Shown here in pieces: positions 40,201 to 48,949 of a DNA stretch of 64,000 nt (within the stretch, counting starts at the first letter, position 1; each line of letters starts with the position of its first letter). Source of the DNA: an uncultured Myxococcales bacterium. GTDB lineage: Bacteria > Myxococcota_A > Polyangia > Polyangiales > Polyangiaceae. The stretch lies in contig CALFEQ010000121.1 in NCBI GenBank assembly GCA_937949945.1, positions 1 to 64,000 of the forward strand, given 5' to 3'. The notes under the pieces are model-generated. The model did not search any database. It was given only the letters and a program-made list of their open reading frames with translations, and was not told the origin of the DNA. Position numbers and translations under genes: made by a program.

Positions 40201-40853
40201 CCGTCCTCGAGCGCCTGCCGCTCGATGCGTTCCTCTCGCGCGGCGACACCGCAGGCGCCGTCACCCGTGCGCTCGAGCGCGCGGGCGTCCCCGAGGATCA
40301 CCCGCAGCACGGCGCGATCGCCGCGCGCGTGATGCGCTTCGTCGGGACGGAGTACGTGCGCACGGTCGCCGAGCAGGGAGCGACGACCACCCGCGAGCTG
40401 CCGTTCGTGCTTCCGATCACGGACGAAAAGGGCCGGAGCGTGACGCTCCGAGGGACGATGGACCTCGTCGTCGAGTGGCCCGACGGCGCGGTCGACGTCG
40501 TCGACTACAAGAGCGCGCGCGGCGGGCCCGGCGGCGCCGACGGCTATGCCTTCCAGCTCGACGTGTATGCGCTGGCGGCGCGCGCACGCTTCCCCGACGC
40601 GCCGCGCGTGCGCGCCGGGCTCTCGTTCCTCGGCGGCGGCACGGGCGAGCCCGTGTGGCGGGATCTGCCGAGCGAGCGCGAGATCCGCGAGCGCATCTCC
40701 AAGCTGGGGGCGGATCTCGTCGCCGCGCGTTGGCTCGGCTCCTTCCCGCGCGTCGCGATCGATCGTTGCGAGAAGATCCACTGCGGCTTCATCGGCCGCT
40801 GTCACCCGCACCGGAGCGCATCCTCCGACGCCGAGGGCGCCGAAGCGGAGTGA
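37254..40853 (+). CDS. AddA-type UvrD helicase-nuclease
   Basis: The protein has 1199 residues. UvrD-type helicase motifs are all present: Walker A GTGKT (19-23), motif II VDEFQD, motif III VVGDRKQSIYGFRGAD, motif V LLTVHASKGLDFPIV, and motif VI QRLAYVAMTRAARRLFLV. A C-terminal PD-(D/E)XK nuclease follows (Asp1084, Lys1086 in VVDYKSARG). Unlike classical AddA, it also has a four-Cys set around the nuclease: Cys940, Cys1172, Cys1177 and Cys1183. It unwinds and cuts DNA at double-strand breaks. I take TTG 37254 as start because it overlaps the AddB stop (TTGA) and follows GGAGGAG; ATG 37275 is an alternative. Confidence 0.9.
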   Translation: MSAALYSMPRNLVLAASAGTGKTHALVGVVVHLLLGARAGGAVDPARIVATTFSRKAAAEIRERVATEVERLATAPATSVYAAGLREALGGRVSDAELGKRARRALARLPQARFGTLHSFATSIVQRYAVELGLGPGFELATEADARARTEDAIARALEAKLAESPNEIRALAEAAGGIDRLVSSLRRVLEQLEEDGRSARDLVVDPDDDAQVEREMQRFVIHARALSAFPKWEAAARELGSAWDSKDEDRIERAVVALASIPATGKKSPEVEEFCIYRKELPGTTNEEKGRRLARAWRARHRFARSATLVREVLAEAEADVERASRTQATLGFGQILRAARELLRDRPDVAEEVASEIDALLVDEFQDTSRVQRDLLQLLWARPDVRRHPGEIPPIAAMRGQGLLVVGDRKQSIYGFRGADVGIFAELAVGLAGAPAREALGIPAGVTWEPKEPLADFHALRHNRRSVPSILAFANAFSARRFQVGEPPPELFEIEYVPETEDLLVPPERAGEPLPSKPATTWLRVLPKGDKSTRIEEALVIAERISRMVRGELESSGEPRPAYRDIAVLATTNGMLDAVSFALAQADIPYVVAGKSFFRAREISDLAAMLALVLEPSDRLAMLEVLRGPWAAVHDETLLGLVEPGSGLVPPSAWSRPPRPELVHEEDKPALATIASLVASLGRCAGRLGAGAILREAVSACALESVLAAMPRGQQRVANVQKLLAMADRHPDARAFLAWLEDAKEREVAESEAATFSDEDDAVRLLTVHASKGLDFPIVFVPEIGATPPRTERGVARVALGAGDAPNVLSVRVADDTGLVLEPPSYVRAYTIAKRRERAERQRLAYVAMTRAARRLFLVGGRARDGALDPGASTLAVVESLPDDLRSVEDVVVPALGSRAHEETPPVVDATRPPPERAVPPWLVLPIAPTALADFHHCPRRFELVHLLGLPEHARGRGGSSSVDRSMPLLDARAQGTIAHAVLERLPLDAFLSRGDTAGAVTRALERAGVPEDHPQHGAIAARVMRFVGTEYVRTVAEQGATTTRELPFVLPITDEKGRSVTLRGTMDLVVEWPDGAVDVVDYKSARGGPGGADGYAFQLDVYALAARARFPDAPRVRAGLSFLGGGTGEPVWRDLPSEREIRERISKLGADLVAARWLGSFPRVAIDRCEKIHCGFIGRCHPHRSASSDAEGAEAE

Positions 40854-41557
40854 GGTCCTCTGGATGGAGCTTCCGTTCGCGGAGCCGGCGGGAGCGGGAC
40901 GCTCGCGAAGCCGTCGCGCGCGACGACCACGTGATCGAGGAGCGCGACCCCGACCACCGCCGCGGCGGCGGCGACCTGCGCGGTCAGGTGGACGTCCTCC
41001 CTGCTCGGCGTCGGATCGCCGCTCGGATGGTTGTGCACGAGGACGAACGCGCTCGCATGGACGCGGAGCGCGGCTCGGAGCGGATCGGCCGCGCGCACGG
41101 CGGCTCCGTGCAGACCGCCCTTGGCCACGCAGCGCGCCGCCCGCAGATGTCCTCGACCGTCGAGCGCGAGCATCCAGAGCTCCTCGTGCTCGAGCGTCGC
41201 GATCCTCGGCCCGGCCCATGCGGCGACGTCGGCCGGCGAGGCGAGCCGAGGACGCGCCCCGCGCCGCGCGATCTCCGCGCGCCGTCCGAGCTCGAATGCG
41301 GCGGCGAGCGCGCGGGCCGCCACGAGCGTGGTCCGCGCCGGCGGCCGGCCGTCGTTCGAGGCGGTCCGGCGATCGAGGTGCGCGGCGATTTCGAGGGCGT
41401 CCGCGCGCGAGAGGCGCTCGAGACCGCCGGCGCGCTCGAGCAGATCCGCAGCAGGCCGGCGCAGGATCATGAAGAGGAGGTCTTCGACCGAACGCCGCTC
41501 GATGTCCGTGTCTTCGTCGATCACGCCGGACGCCGTCGCAACCGGCGTGCCTCGCAC
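40802..41557 (-). CDS. radC: RadC/JAB-domain protein
   Basis: This is a 251-residue RadC-family protein. The metal-binding JAMM motif is complete (HNHPSGDPTPS, with the acidic Asp at residue 188, spanning 175-188), and WMLALDGRGHLRAARCVAKG precedes it. The N-terminal helix-hairpin region (GGLERLSRADALEI) is degenerate. RadC is named for DNA repair but its biochemical role is unsettled; JAB domains elsewhere are deubiquitinase-type metalloproteases. The start is GTG. Its 3' end overlaps the addA-like gene by 52 bases in convergent orientation. Confidence 0.92.
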   Translation of the reverse strand: MRGTPVATASGVIDEDTDIERRSVEDLLFMILRRPAADLLERAGGLERLSRADALEIAAHLDRRTASNDGRPPARTTLVAARALAAAFELGRRAEIARRGARPRLASPADVAAWAGPRIATLEHEELWMLALDGRGHLRAARCVAKGGLHGAAVRAADPLRAALRVHASAFVLVHNHPSGDPTPSREDVHLTAQVAAAAAVVGVALLDHVVVARDGFASVPLPPAPRTEAPSRGPHSASAPSASEDALRCG

Positions 41558-41631
41558 GCCCGGCAGCGATCACGTGGATTTGCCGCGCGTGACCTCATGG
41601 CCCATCGGCCCGAGGGCCGGCCCGCGGGCCA

Positions 41632-42543
41632 CTACCGATTCGAGCGCTCCTTGCAGACGCCGAACGTCGCGTCCTGGAAGACGGCGCCCGTGGTGCACTC
41701 CTGGCCGGTCTCGCAGTCGGCGCCGCCGACCCGGCAGAGCTTGTAGCATCGCCGGTCGTCGGGGCTTCCGAGGCACGTCGCGCCGCGCTCGCAGTGCTCT
41801 CTCTCACAGGACGTGCCGGCCTTCGCCTCTCCGATCGTCACGCATCCGGTGTCGCCGCGCTCGTTGACGATCGCGCAGGTCTCCTTCGCACCGCACTCGC
41901 CCTCGACGAGAAGCTTGCACTTCTTGAGGGGCATGCAGACGGGCGCCTTCTGATCCTTCGTGTCGACGAGCTTCTGGACGTCGCAGAACGTCGGTCCGCC
42001 GCTCTGGGAAACGACGCCGGCGCAGGAGCCGGAGCAGCAGTACCGCCGGCAGACGTTGCCCTTCTCGCCCTCGATGCAGTCGAACCCCGGGGCGCAGTCG
42101 GCTCCGGTCTCGCACGGCGTGCCGTCGACGCCGCGGCGATCCGCGGGGAAGCAGCTCGGACCCTGTCCCTCGTCCGGCTTCGAGAGCCGGCAGGCCTTCG
42201 CCTCCGTCGACGCGTCGGCCGGCAGAGCTCCGGCCTCGGGCAAGGGCTCGACGCACGGCGCCCCGTACACGGCGCTCGAGCCGTCGTCGTCCGGCATGCA
42301 CGTGTCGGGCGTGACCCGGCAGAGGGGGCTCCCTCGATAGGAGATCGGGGGCGTCGCGCCCGCGTCCGTTCCGCCGATCGTCGTCTCGCCCTCGCCGTGG
42401 AAGCCCGGGTCCTCGGCGTTCCTCGGGCTCTCGCCCGTGTCGAGCGCGGCAGTAGTGGCGTCGCAGCCGGCGCTGGCGCCGACGCCGGCGGCGAGCATCA
42501 GAGCGCCGAGAAGGGTCGCGAAGTGAAAGAGGGGGCTACGCAA
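41632..42543 (-). CDS. Cys-rich secreted lipoprotein
   Basis: The protein has 303 residues. The leader ends in ASAGC, so it is a predicted lipoprotein. The mature part has more than 25 cysteines in short repeats of the type 'G.pC...ADCapGfdCi', 'G.C.a.eTCaiv', and 'G..C...hC..gaTClG', resembling the Cys-rich (Dickkopf/EGF-like) modules found in myxobacterial surface proteins. These would be disulfide-bonded outside the cytoplasm. The start is TTG with no good ribosome site and no other start candidate upstream, so the N-terminus is less sure. The function is unknown. Confidence 0.78.
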   Translation of the reverse strand: MRSPLFHFATLLGALMLAAGVGASAGCDATTAALDTGESPRNAEDPGFHGEGETTIGGTDAGATPPISYRGSPLCRVTPDTCMPDDDGSSAVYGAPCVEPLPEAGALPADASTEAKACRLSKPDEGQGPSCFPADRRGVDGTPCETGADCAPGFDCIEGEKGNVCRRYCCSGSCAGVVSQSGGPTFCDVQKLVDTKDQKAPVCMPLKKCKLLVEGECGAKETCAIVNERGDTGCVTIGEAKAGTSCEREHCERGATCLGSPDDRRCYKLCRVGGADCETGQECTTGAVFQDATFGVCKERSNR

Positions 42544-42803
42544 GAGGAATGCTGTCGGCCGAGGCGAGGGGTGCTCGCCTTTACAAGAGTACGCCGGGCG
42601 TGGCGCATCCCGCGAGGATTCACGTGACGTGCCGGGCGCCGCGGGGCACGCGACGCATTCTCTTCAGGCACGACGGCGGCGCAAGTGTGCCGCGATCGTC
42701 GCGCAAGCCAGCGACCTCACGACGATCGTGGCGATGAGGTGGCGTTTCCGATGGGGGGCATTCCCGACAGCCCCATGACAGAAATGTCAGACCCCTCGCT
42801 CGC

Positions 42804-44876
42804 TCACTTCGCTTCGATGTCCCTCGACACCGAGTTCCCGGCGGCGTCGAACGCGCGGATCACGACGATGTGCGACCCTGGTGGGACCACGGCGGAGACG
42901 TCGGTGTCGATCCTCTCGTCGACGGTGTCGAAGATGCCGTCCGCGGGCGCGAGCGGCCGGAAGTCCGTCCTGCCGTCGATCGCGATCTCGACGCGCGCGA
43001 TGGGGGACGTCCCGTCCACGACCCGTGCGCGGAGACGACGTCCCGTGAGCTGAAGCGCCTCGATGCGAGGCGGCGTGTTGTCCACGATCACCGTGTCCGA
43101 CTCGAGCGCGTGCTTCTGGACCTGGTCCGGTGGGTTGGCCGGCTCGTCGCTGGCCTCGACGCGGATGCGGTACTTGCCCTCGGGCAGCGCCGACGTGTCC
43201 CAGTCGAGCTCGGTCTTGGTGAGGACCTCGTCGGGTTTGAGCGCGTCACGCCATTGGGTCTGACCCTCGCGCCGGAACGAGACGCGGTAGCGAAGCTGAT
43301 CCGCGTCCGGGTTCTCCACCTTCCAGCTGACCTTGATGACGGGGTCGGCCTTCGGAGGCTCGTGGCCGCTCGAGGGGATGTCCTTCGCGGGCTCCTTCGG
43401 CTGCGCGAGCTTCCGCGTCGCGGTCACCTCGGTCACGATCGGCCGCACGTTCTCGGTCACGAACGGGATCGTGACCTCCGAGAGCGCCGCGTTCGGATCG
43501 CGCGAGAAGCGGGCGCGCACCTGCACGTAGCGCGCGGTCTGGTTGATCGGGGTCGGCGCCGTCATCGGGTTGCTCCACCCCGTCCACGTCGCGTCGGGCG
43601 TGCTCGTGCCGCCCGTCCGCACGGACATCTCGATGGGACCGGTCGCGCGCCAGGACAACGTGCCGAACCGAGCGGGCAACGACGCGTCGAGGACCTTGCT
43701 CGTCCAGACGGCGTCGGGGCCGCCGCGGCCGAGGATGCGGTGGAAGACGGGCGGATCGCTCGTCGCGACGAAGCCCTTTCCTCCGCGCACGAAGACGGCG
43801 CCGACTTGTCGCTCGTCGGTGTCCGCCACGAGGGTCACCACGTGGGCGTCGTCGACGGTGTAGACGCGCCCCTCGTGCCCCGTCCCGACGTAAGGAACGC
43901 CCTTCTCGTCGAGCGTGAGCGACATGTAGTGGGTGTCGTCGTTCTTCATCATGCGCTCGGCGCGACCGCGCGCATCGAAGCGATGAAGCCGTCCCTTGCC
44001 CGGCTTGCTCTTCGGAGGCGCGACCGGCCCTGCCGGGATGCGTCCTGCGGCCGGCGACCGCTTCGGCGGCTCGGGCGGCTCGCCGTACTCGTTCGACACC
44101 ACCCAGACGACGTTGCCCTTGCCGACGGCGATCGCCTTCACCTCCTCGCCGGGCAGATCGGCGAGGACCGTCGCACGGCCCGGGCCGCTGATCTTGTAGA
44201 GCAGGCCCTTGCCGCTCGACCCGGCGTAGAGGTCGCCTTTCTCGTCGAGCGCGAGCGACACGATGTGCGGCTCGGTCGTGCGGTAATAGACGGAGCTCGA
44301 GCCGTTCGGCTGGATGTGGAAGACCTTCCCCTCGGGCCCCGTCGCGGCGAAGAGCCCGTTGCCCGTCTTGTCGAGGGCGAGCGCCCAGACGTGGCTCGCG
44401 TCTTCCAGCGTCGCGAACGGCTCGGCCTTGCCCTGCGAGAGCTTGAAGACCTTGCCGTCGGGGATCGTGGCTGCGTAGACGGTCCCGTTCTTCGCCTGCA
44501 CGATCGACGTGACCGCGAGCGCGCCCGTGTCGGCGTATGGCGAGACGACGTCGCCGGTCACCTTGTAGACCTTGCCGTTCGGGCTCGTACCCACGAGCGT
44601 CGACCCGTCGGCGAGCGTGACCGCCGAGAAGACCGCCGTGGCGTCCGGGATCGGCGCTTCGCCCAGCGTGAAGCCGGTACGCACCACGCCGTCCGAGCTC
44701 ACGGCGACGCCCTTCAGATCGCCGCCGGACATCTGCTCCAGCGAGTCGAGGACGAAGGTGCGCGTCCCGACCGCGCCCGCGTCCCTCGCGAGGAAGATGG
44801 GCGCGAACGCGACACCGGCGGCGAGGATGGCGGAACGCAAGGAGGATGGACGGCCGATCCCGAGGATCGCGAGCAT
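42804..44876 (-). CDS. Secreted beta-propeller protein with Fn3-like C-terminus
   Basis: The protein has 690 residues. The signal peptide (AILAAGVAFAPIFLARDAGA) is followed by seven or so blade-like repeats of the pattern 'GtVYaatipDGKVFkl..g', 'GLFAATGPEGKVFHI', 'GDLYAGSSGKGLLYKI' and 'GVPYVGTGHEGRVYTVDD'. This fits a seven-bladed propeller at residues 60-400. The second half holds Ig/Fn3-like sandwiches (VKVSWKVENPDADQLRYRVSF, then NTPPRIEALQL..GRRLRARVVDGTSP). It would work in the periplasm or at the surface. It lies 65 bases downstream of the S55 peptidase gene on the same strand and may be its substrate or partner. Confidence 0.88.
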   Translation of the reverse strand: MLAILGIGRPSSLRSAILAAGVAFAPIFLARDAGAVGTRTFVLDSLEQMSGGDLKGVAVSSDGVVRTGFTLGEAPIPDATAVFSAVTLADGSTLVGTSPNGKVYKVTGDVVSPYADTGALAVTSIVQAKNGTVYAATIPDGKVFKLSQGKAEPFATLEDASHVWALALDKTGNGLFAATGPEGKVFHIQPNGSSSVYYRTTEPHIVSLALDEKGDLYAGSSGKGLLYKISGPGRATVLADLPGEEVKAIAVGKGNVVWVVSNEYGEPPEPPKRSPAAGRIPAGPVAPPKSKPGKGRLHRFDARGRAERMMKNDDTHYMSLTLDEKGVPYVGTGHEGRVYTVDDAHVVTLVADTDERQVGAVFVRGGKGFVATSDPPVFHRILGRGGPDAVWTSKVLDASLPARFGTLSWRATGPIEMSVRTGGTSTPDATWTGWSNPMTAPTPINQTARYVQVRARFSRDPNAALSEVTIPFVTENVRPIVTEVTATRKLAQPKEPAKDIPSSGHEPPKADPVIKVSWKVENPDADQLRYRVSFRREGQTQWRDALKPDEVLTKTELDWDTSALPEGKYRIRVEASDEPANPPDQVQKHALESDTVIVDNTPPRIEALQLTGRRLRARVVDGTSPIARVEIAIDGRTDFRPLAPADGIFDTVDERIDTDVSAVVPPGSHIVVIRAFDAAGNSVSRDIEAK

Positions 44877-44941
44877 GGGGTCGATCCTACAACAGTGTTC
44901 GCTTCGATCGAAAAAGCGGCACAGTGCCCGATGCCGCTCTT

Positions 44942-46846
44942 TCACCGCAGGATCGGCCGGACCTTGATCTTCACCTTGTCCGAGCCCTCCACGTAGCGGT
45001 CGAGCGGGACGATCGTACGGTGGTACGAATGGAAGGCGTCCGGTGCGACGTCGGAGCTCGTCGGGCGGAGCGCGTCGAGCGCGAAGCTCGGCAGGCGATC
45101 CGCGACGTGCCCCTTGAAGGCCACGCCTTGCGTGCGCGTCTTGACCTGGAGCACGAGGCTCCGGGGCAGGACGGACTGCCGCGTCGAGTTGGCGAGGAGG
45201 TCGGAGAGGCTCTGCGGGGCCGCGAGATCCGGCACCACCAGGTAGCCCGGCACGATCTCGAGCTCCACGTCCTTGCCGGCGAGCTCCTCGGGCATGCGGA
45301 TGTCGAGGACCTTCGTGGTCGGCGGCCCGGCGAACGGGACGAGATGGACGCGGACGCGCGCGGTCTGTCCCGCGTCGACGACCGGATCGAGCACGTCGAC
45401 GCCGCGGAGCTTCCAGAGGTCGCGCGTGTAGTCGACGGAGAGCACGCTCTCGATCTTCTCGATGTGCGTCAGCTCCCACGGGTTGTTGAGGACCTCGCCC
45501 ACGGCGCGGACGATCTTCGACCGCGTGAGCTCGCCGGCGTCGGGCATGCCGCCGACGGCGACGCCGAAGTCCTCGAGCTCGATCGTGCCGTGGTTGCGGA
45601 CGGTCAGCTTCGACTTGAGCTTCCAGGTGACGTCGCGGCGCTCGTTGATCGACGCGTCGACGATCGAGCCGAGCACGGACGCGACGAGCCCGGAGCTCAT
45701 GAAGCGCTCCTCGGCGATCTCGACGTTCCAGTTCTTCTTCGGCATCCCCTCGGCGCCGCGGATGTCGACGCTGAGCGTGAAGGTCGGCGCGGTCTTCGTC
45801 TCGTCGACGACGATCGCGCTCTGCCGATCCTGGATGAGCGCGCCGAGCGGTCGCGCGGCCTCGCCGATCTTCGACGAGTGCTGATCGCTCGCGAAGATCC
45901 AGTGCACGCGACCGATCGCCGTCGGAAGCGCCGTCACGCCGGCTTCCATCATCGGGTGGCCGAAGGCGCACAGCTTGCCGCCTTCGACGTACGTGACCGT
46001 GCCGAGGCCCATGAACGAGACGTCGCCGCGCGCGAGCTGTACGCCGACGCCGCCGCCGTCGACGTAGTGCCGCGGCGCCGTGGGATCGTCCTTGTTCGAT
46101 CCACCGCCGCCCGCCTGCACCGGCTCGAGGTTCATCGGACCGAACAGCTTCCGGACGAGGGCGATCGAGCGATCGCTCATGCCCGCGAGCATGAGCGGCG
46201 TACCGGCCGGCACGATCGGGCGGGCGGGATCGAGCCCGGCGGCGAGCCGCGTCGCGACCTGGTTCGCGTGCGTCTCGACGTCGTACGAGCCGGGCGGCCC
46301 GTCGAAGGTCGTCGCGCCGCCGACCGGGAGGCTCGCGTGCTTCTCCTTGCGATCGTCCTTGCGAGCTTTCCCGCCGGGCAGCGGCGCGCCGCCTTCGAGC
46401 GGCCAGAACCCCGGCGGGATCGGCCGGCGCATCTCCGTGAGCATCGGCGCGATCGGCGTGACGCCCGCGACGGGCTCGACCTGGAACGAGCTCCAACTGT
46501 AGGCGTACGCGCCGGCGAGGCGGCCGTCGAGATAGATCGGGCTGCCGCTCATCCCGCGCACGTTCTTCGTGACGTTCAGGCGCGGGTGCGGTGTCTTGAC
46601 GAGGATCAGCTCCTGCGACGGGCGGAAGTTGCGGAGGACGCCGACGACCTCCACGTCGAACCTCTCGGGCTCGGTCCCCTTGAAGACGGTCAGACCGTAG
46701 CCCTTCATGCCGTCCTTGATCTCGTCGACCGAGATCGTGCGTGGCTTCGCGTCGCCGCGCGCGAGCGGAATCGTCAGCCCGAGCCCGGCGAACAAACCGA
46801 CGGAGAGCGCAGCAATCGAGAGGAGCTCTTTGCGCACGAGCACCAT
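44942..46846 (-). CDS. SpoIVB-type S55 peptidase domain protein
   Basis: The protein has 634 residues. A signal peptide or anchor (residues 8-32) precedes a SpoIVB-like serine peptidase domain. The family nucleophile motif GMSGSPIYLDG occurs at 99-109. A His motif CAFGHPMME lies near residue 293. SpoIVB of Bacillus is a sporulation-signalling protease; members in other phyla have unknown substrates and often sit in the envelope. The C-terminal 200 residues are beta-rich and lack catalytic motifs. It is followed by the propeller gene on the same strand, and the two probably form an operon. Confidence 0.88.
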   Translation of the reverse strand: MVLVRKELLSIAALSVGLFAGLGLTIPLARGDAKPRTISVDEIKDGMKGYGLTVFKGTEPERFDVEVVGVLRNFRPSQELILVKTPHPRLNVTKNVRGMSGSPIYLDGRLAGAYAYSWSSFQVEPVAGVTPIAPMLTEMRRPIPPGFWPLEGGAPLPGGKARKDDRKEKHASLPVGGATTFDGPPGSYDVETHANQVATRLAAGLDPARPIVPAGTPLMLAGMSDRSIALVRKLFGPMNLEPVQAGGGGSNKDDPTAPRHYVDGGGVGVQLARGDVSFMGLGTVTYVEGGKLCAFGHPMMEAGVTALPTAIGRVHWIFASDQHSSKIGEAARPLGALIQDRQSAIVVDETKTAPTFTLSVDIRGAEGMPKKNWNVEIAEERFMSSGLVASVLGSIVDASINERRDVTWKLKSKLTVRNHGTIELEDFGVAVGGMPDAGELTRSKIVRAVGEVLNNPWELTHIEKIESVLSVDYTRDLWKLRGVDVLDPVVDAGQTARVRVHLVPFAGPPTTKVLDIRMPEELAGKDVELEIVPGYLVVPDLAAPQSLSDLLANSTRQSVLPRSLVLQVKTRTQGVAFKGHVADRLPSFALDALRPTSSDVAPDAFHSYHRTIVPLDRYVEGSDKVKIKVRPILR

Positions 46847-47002
46847 TGTTTCGCGCGGCGTCGGCGCCGTAAAGCTTTGGTCACTCGCGTGATGCGGCCT
46901 TCGCCGGGCGCGCGATACAGCTCGGCCTTGGGCGTGTGCTCGCCTGTCCGCGACTTGCCGTCGAGCGGGGCCGGACGCCGCCGAGGCGGGCCGCCGGTCG
47001 CG

Positions 47003-48895
47003 TCAGATCTGGCTGACCCGCCGCATGAGCGTCGCGACCAGCTCGGACTGCGGGTTGCGGACGCGCTCGACGTCCAGGCCGGCTCGGAACGCGGCGGACG
47101 CGGCCTTCTCGTCACCCAGGTAGAGGTGCGCGAGGCCGAGCAGCTCCTGATCGGCGGGCTCGCCATGGGCCTCGACCAGCGCCTTGAGCCGTGGGAGCGC
47201 GGCGCGGTGTGCGGCCGCGACGATCTCGCGGTCCGCCGGATGGTTCTTGGCCATGATCATGAGCTTGAGGGCCTGCCGCTGCTCGTCGGGGCGGAAGTTG
47301 GCGAAGGCCTGGCTCGAGAACAGCGTCTCGTACTCGCGGTAGGCGTCCGCGACGCGGCCGTTCTTCGAGAGCATCATGATCTTCTTCAGCGACGCCACGA
47401 GCGCCTCGTTGCGCGGTTGGCCGTCGTCGTTCTTCTTCGTGACCACCTTCCGCGTGGACTCCGGCAGCTCTTCGAGCAGCGCGTCGGAGGACATCTCGAC
47501 CTCCTCGACGACCTCGACCTCCGGAGCATCCGAGGTGGGGCGCTTCGTCGACGCGGGCGGGACGGGGACCGGCGGCGCCGGAGGCGGCGCGCCCTGCGGC
47601 GGCTTGAGCGTCACGTGCGGCGGGGCCGGCACGACCACCATCGGCTTCGGCGGCGGAGCGGACGGCGGCAGCTCGGAGCGCACCGGCGGACGATCGCTCG
47701 ACCCCTTGGAGGGCGCGGAGCGGTTCGCCGTGTCGAGGCCGAGCGGGTCGAAGTACGCGCGCGCCTCGGGCGGCAGCACGTTGAGCTTCTCGCGGAGCGT
47801 CGCCTTCGCGACGAAGATCTCCTCGCGGCGATCGTCGGACAGAGGCCGACGGAGCACGAGCTCGTTCGGCGTGAGCGAGCGCGCCGAGATCTCGCGGACG
47901 ATGGGCGTCATCATGCCGACGAGCGCCTGGACGAAGTCGACGAACGTCGGGAGCGTTCGGAAGTCGGTCCCGTCGAACGTCGCCGTGATGCTCGGGAGGC
48001 GCTGGAGCCCCTCGATGCTCGCGCGCAGCTTGTTCGCCAGATCGGTGATCTGGGGCACGTCCTCCACTTGGAGATCGAACGGCCCGGCGGAGGCGTCGTC
48101 GGCGGGCGCCGCGCGCATCGCCTTCACCGTGCCGTCGGCGTGCAGGACCTCGAAGTCGTAGCCCAGCTCGGGATGCGACTCTTGCCGCAGCTCGAAGCGC
48201 AGGCGCTCGTCGTCCTCGACGAGCTTCGTGACCGTGTATCGCTCGAGCCGCTGCGGGCGGAACTTCACCTCCTTCGTGATCCAGCCGCCGAGCTGCGGCG
48301 CGCGGATCTCGAGATGCGGCACCAGCCTCTCGACGCGCATCACGGACGCCCAGGGGTGCTGCTCGGGGATCCCCAGCGTGAGCGTCCACTCGAGCGCGGG
48401 CTCCGCCTTGCCGTCGACGGTCGCCGTGTACCGTCCCGACTCGCCCAGCACGAGCCGGGTCACGTTCGTCGTCGCCGGCGGATCGTGCGGCGCGATGAGC
48501 GCGCCGAGCGCGTTCAGGCAGGCGTCGCGTCCGGCGGCCTCCTCCGCCTCGATGCGTGCGATCGCGTCGGCGAGGGTCTGGCGGATCTTGTCGACGGTCT
48601 GTCGGTGCGCCTCGACGATCGTGGACGCGAGATGCGACGCGCAGTGCGCGGTCGGCGAGTCCGGCTCGCCCTTCTCACCGCCGTGCACCGCGTCGAGGAC
48701 GCCTTTGATGAAGCGGTCGAGGCGCTCGCTCTCGGCGTCGGCCTGCTCGCCGAGCTCGCGGATCTTCGCTCGGCCCTCCTTCATGCGCGCGTCCGCCTGG
48801 AGCACGAACACGCAGAAGTCGAGCGCGTCGCGGAGGAACTCGAGGAAGTTGGACGTGAGCTGCGACGTCGTCGAATCGCCGTATAGGTAGTTCAT
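47003..48895 (-). CDS. Uncharacterised coiled-coil/TPR protein
   Basis: The protein has 630 residues with no signal peptide. The conserved-looking N-terminus (MNYLYGDSTTSQLTSNFLEF, then LRDALDFCVFVLQADARM) leads into an alpha-helical coiled region (40-150). A middle domain rich in beta strands (LVLGESGRYTATVDGKAEPA, then LEIRAPQLGGWITKEVKFRP) follows. Next come a disordered Pro-rich linker (405-460), an acidic stretch (VEVVEEVEMSSDALLEELP), and TPR-like helices to the end. I do not recognise the family. It is 54 bases downstream of a PEGA-domain kinase on the same strand, so it is likely co-transcribed and could be part of that signalling unit. Confidence 0.8.
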   Translation of the reverse strand: MNYLYGDSTTSQLTSNFLEFLRDALDFCVFVLQADARMKEGRAKIRELGEQADAESERLDRFIKGVLDAVHGGEKGEPDSPTAHCASHLASTIVEAHRQTVDKIRQTLADAIARIEAEEAAGRDACLNALGALIAPHDPPATTNVTRLVLGESGRYTATVDGKAEPALEWTLTLGIPEQHPWASVMRVERLVPHLEIRAPQLGGWITKEVKFRPQRLERYTVTKLVEDDERLRFELRQESHPELGYDFEVLHADGTVKAMRAAPADDASAGPFDLQVEDVPQITDLANKLRASIEGLQRLPSITATFDGTDFRTLPTFVDFVQALVGMMTPIVREISARSLTPNELVLRRPLSDDRREEIFVAKATLREKLNVLPPEARAYFDPLGLDTANRSAPSKGSSDRPPVRSELPPSAPPPKPMVVVPAPPHVTLKPPQGAPPPAPPVPVPPASTKRPTSDAPEVEVVEEVEMSSDALLEELPESTRKVVTKKNDDGQPRNEALVASLKKIMMLSKNGRVADAYREYETLFSSQAFANFRPDEQRQALKLMIMAKNHPADREIVAAAHRAALPRLKALVEAHGEPADQELLGLAHLYLGDEKAASAAFRAGLDVERVRNPQSELVATLMRRVSQI

Positions 48896-48949
48896 ACCGA
48901 GCCTTCGACCTCCGATGGTACGCGATGCTGGCCGTCCTGGACGCTCGCC

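Noticed and set aside
36933..41573. Minus-strand open frame of about 4.6 kb opposite the helicase-nuclease genes
   Set aside because: Low-complexity Arg/Glu/Ala composition and fully antisense to conserved AddA motifs; a shadow of GC-rich coding.
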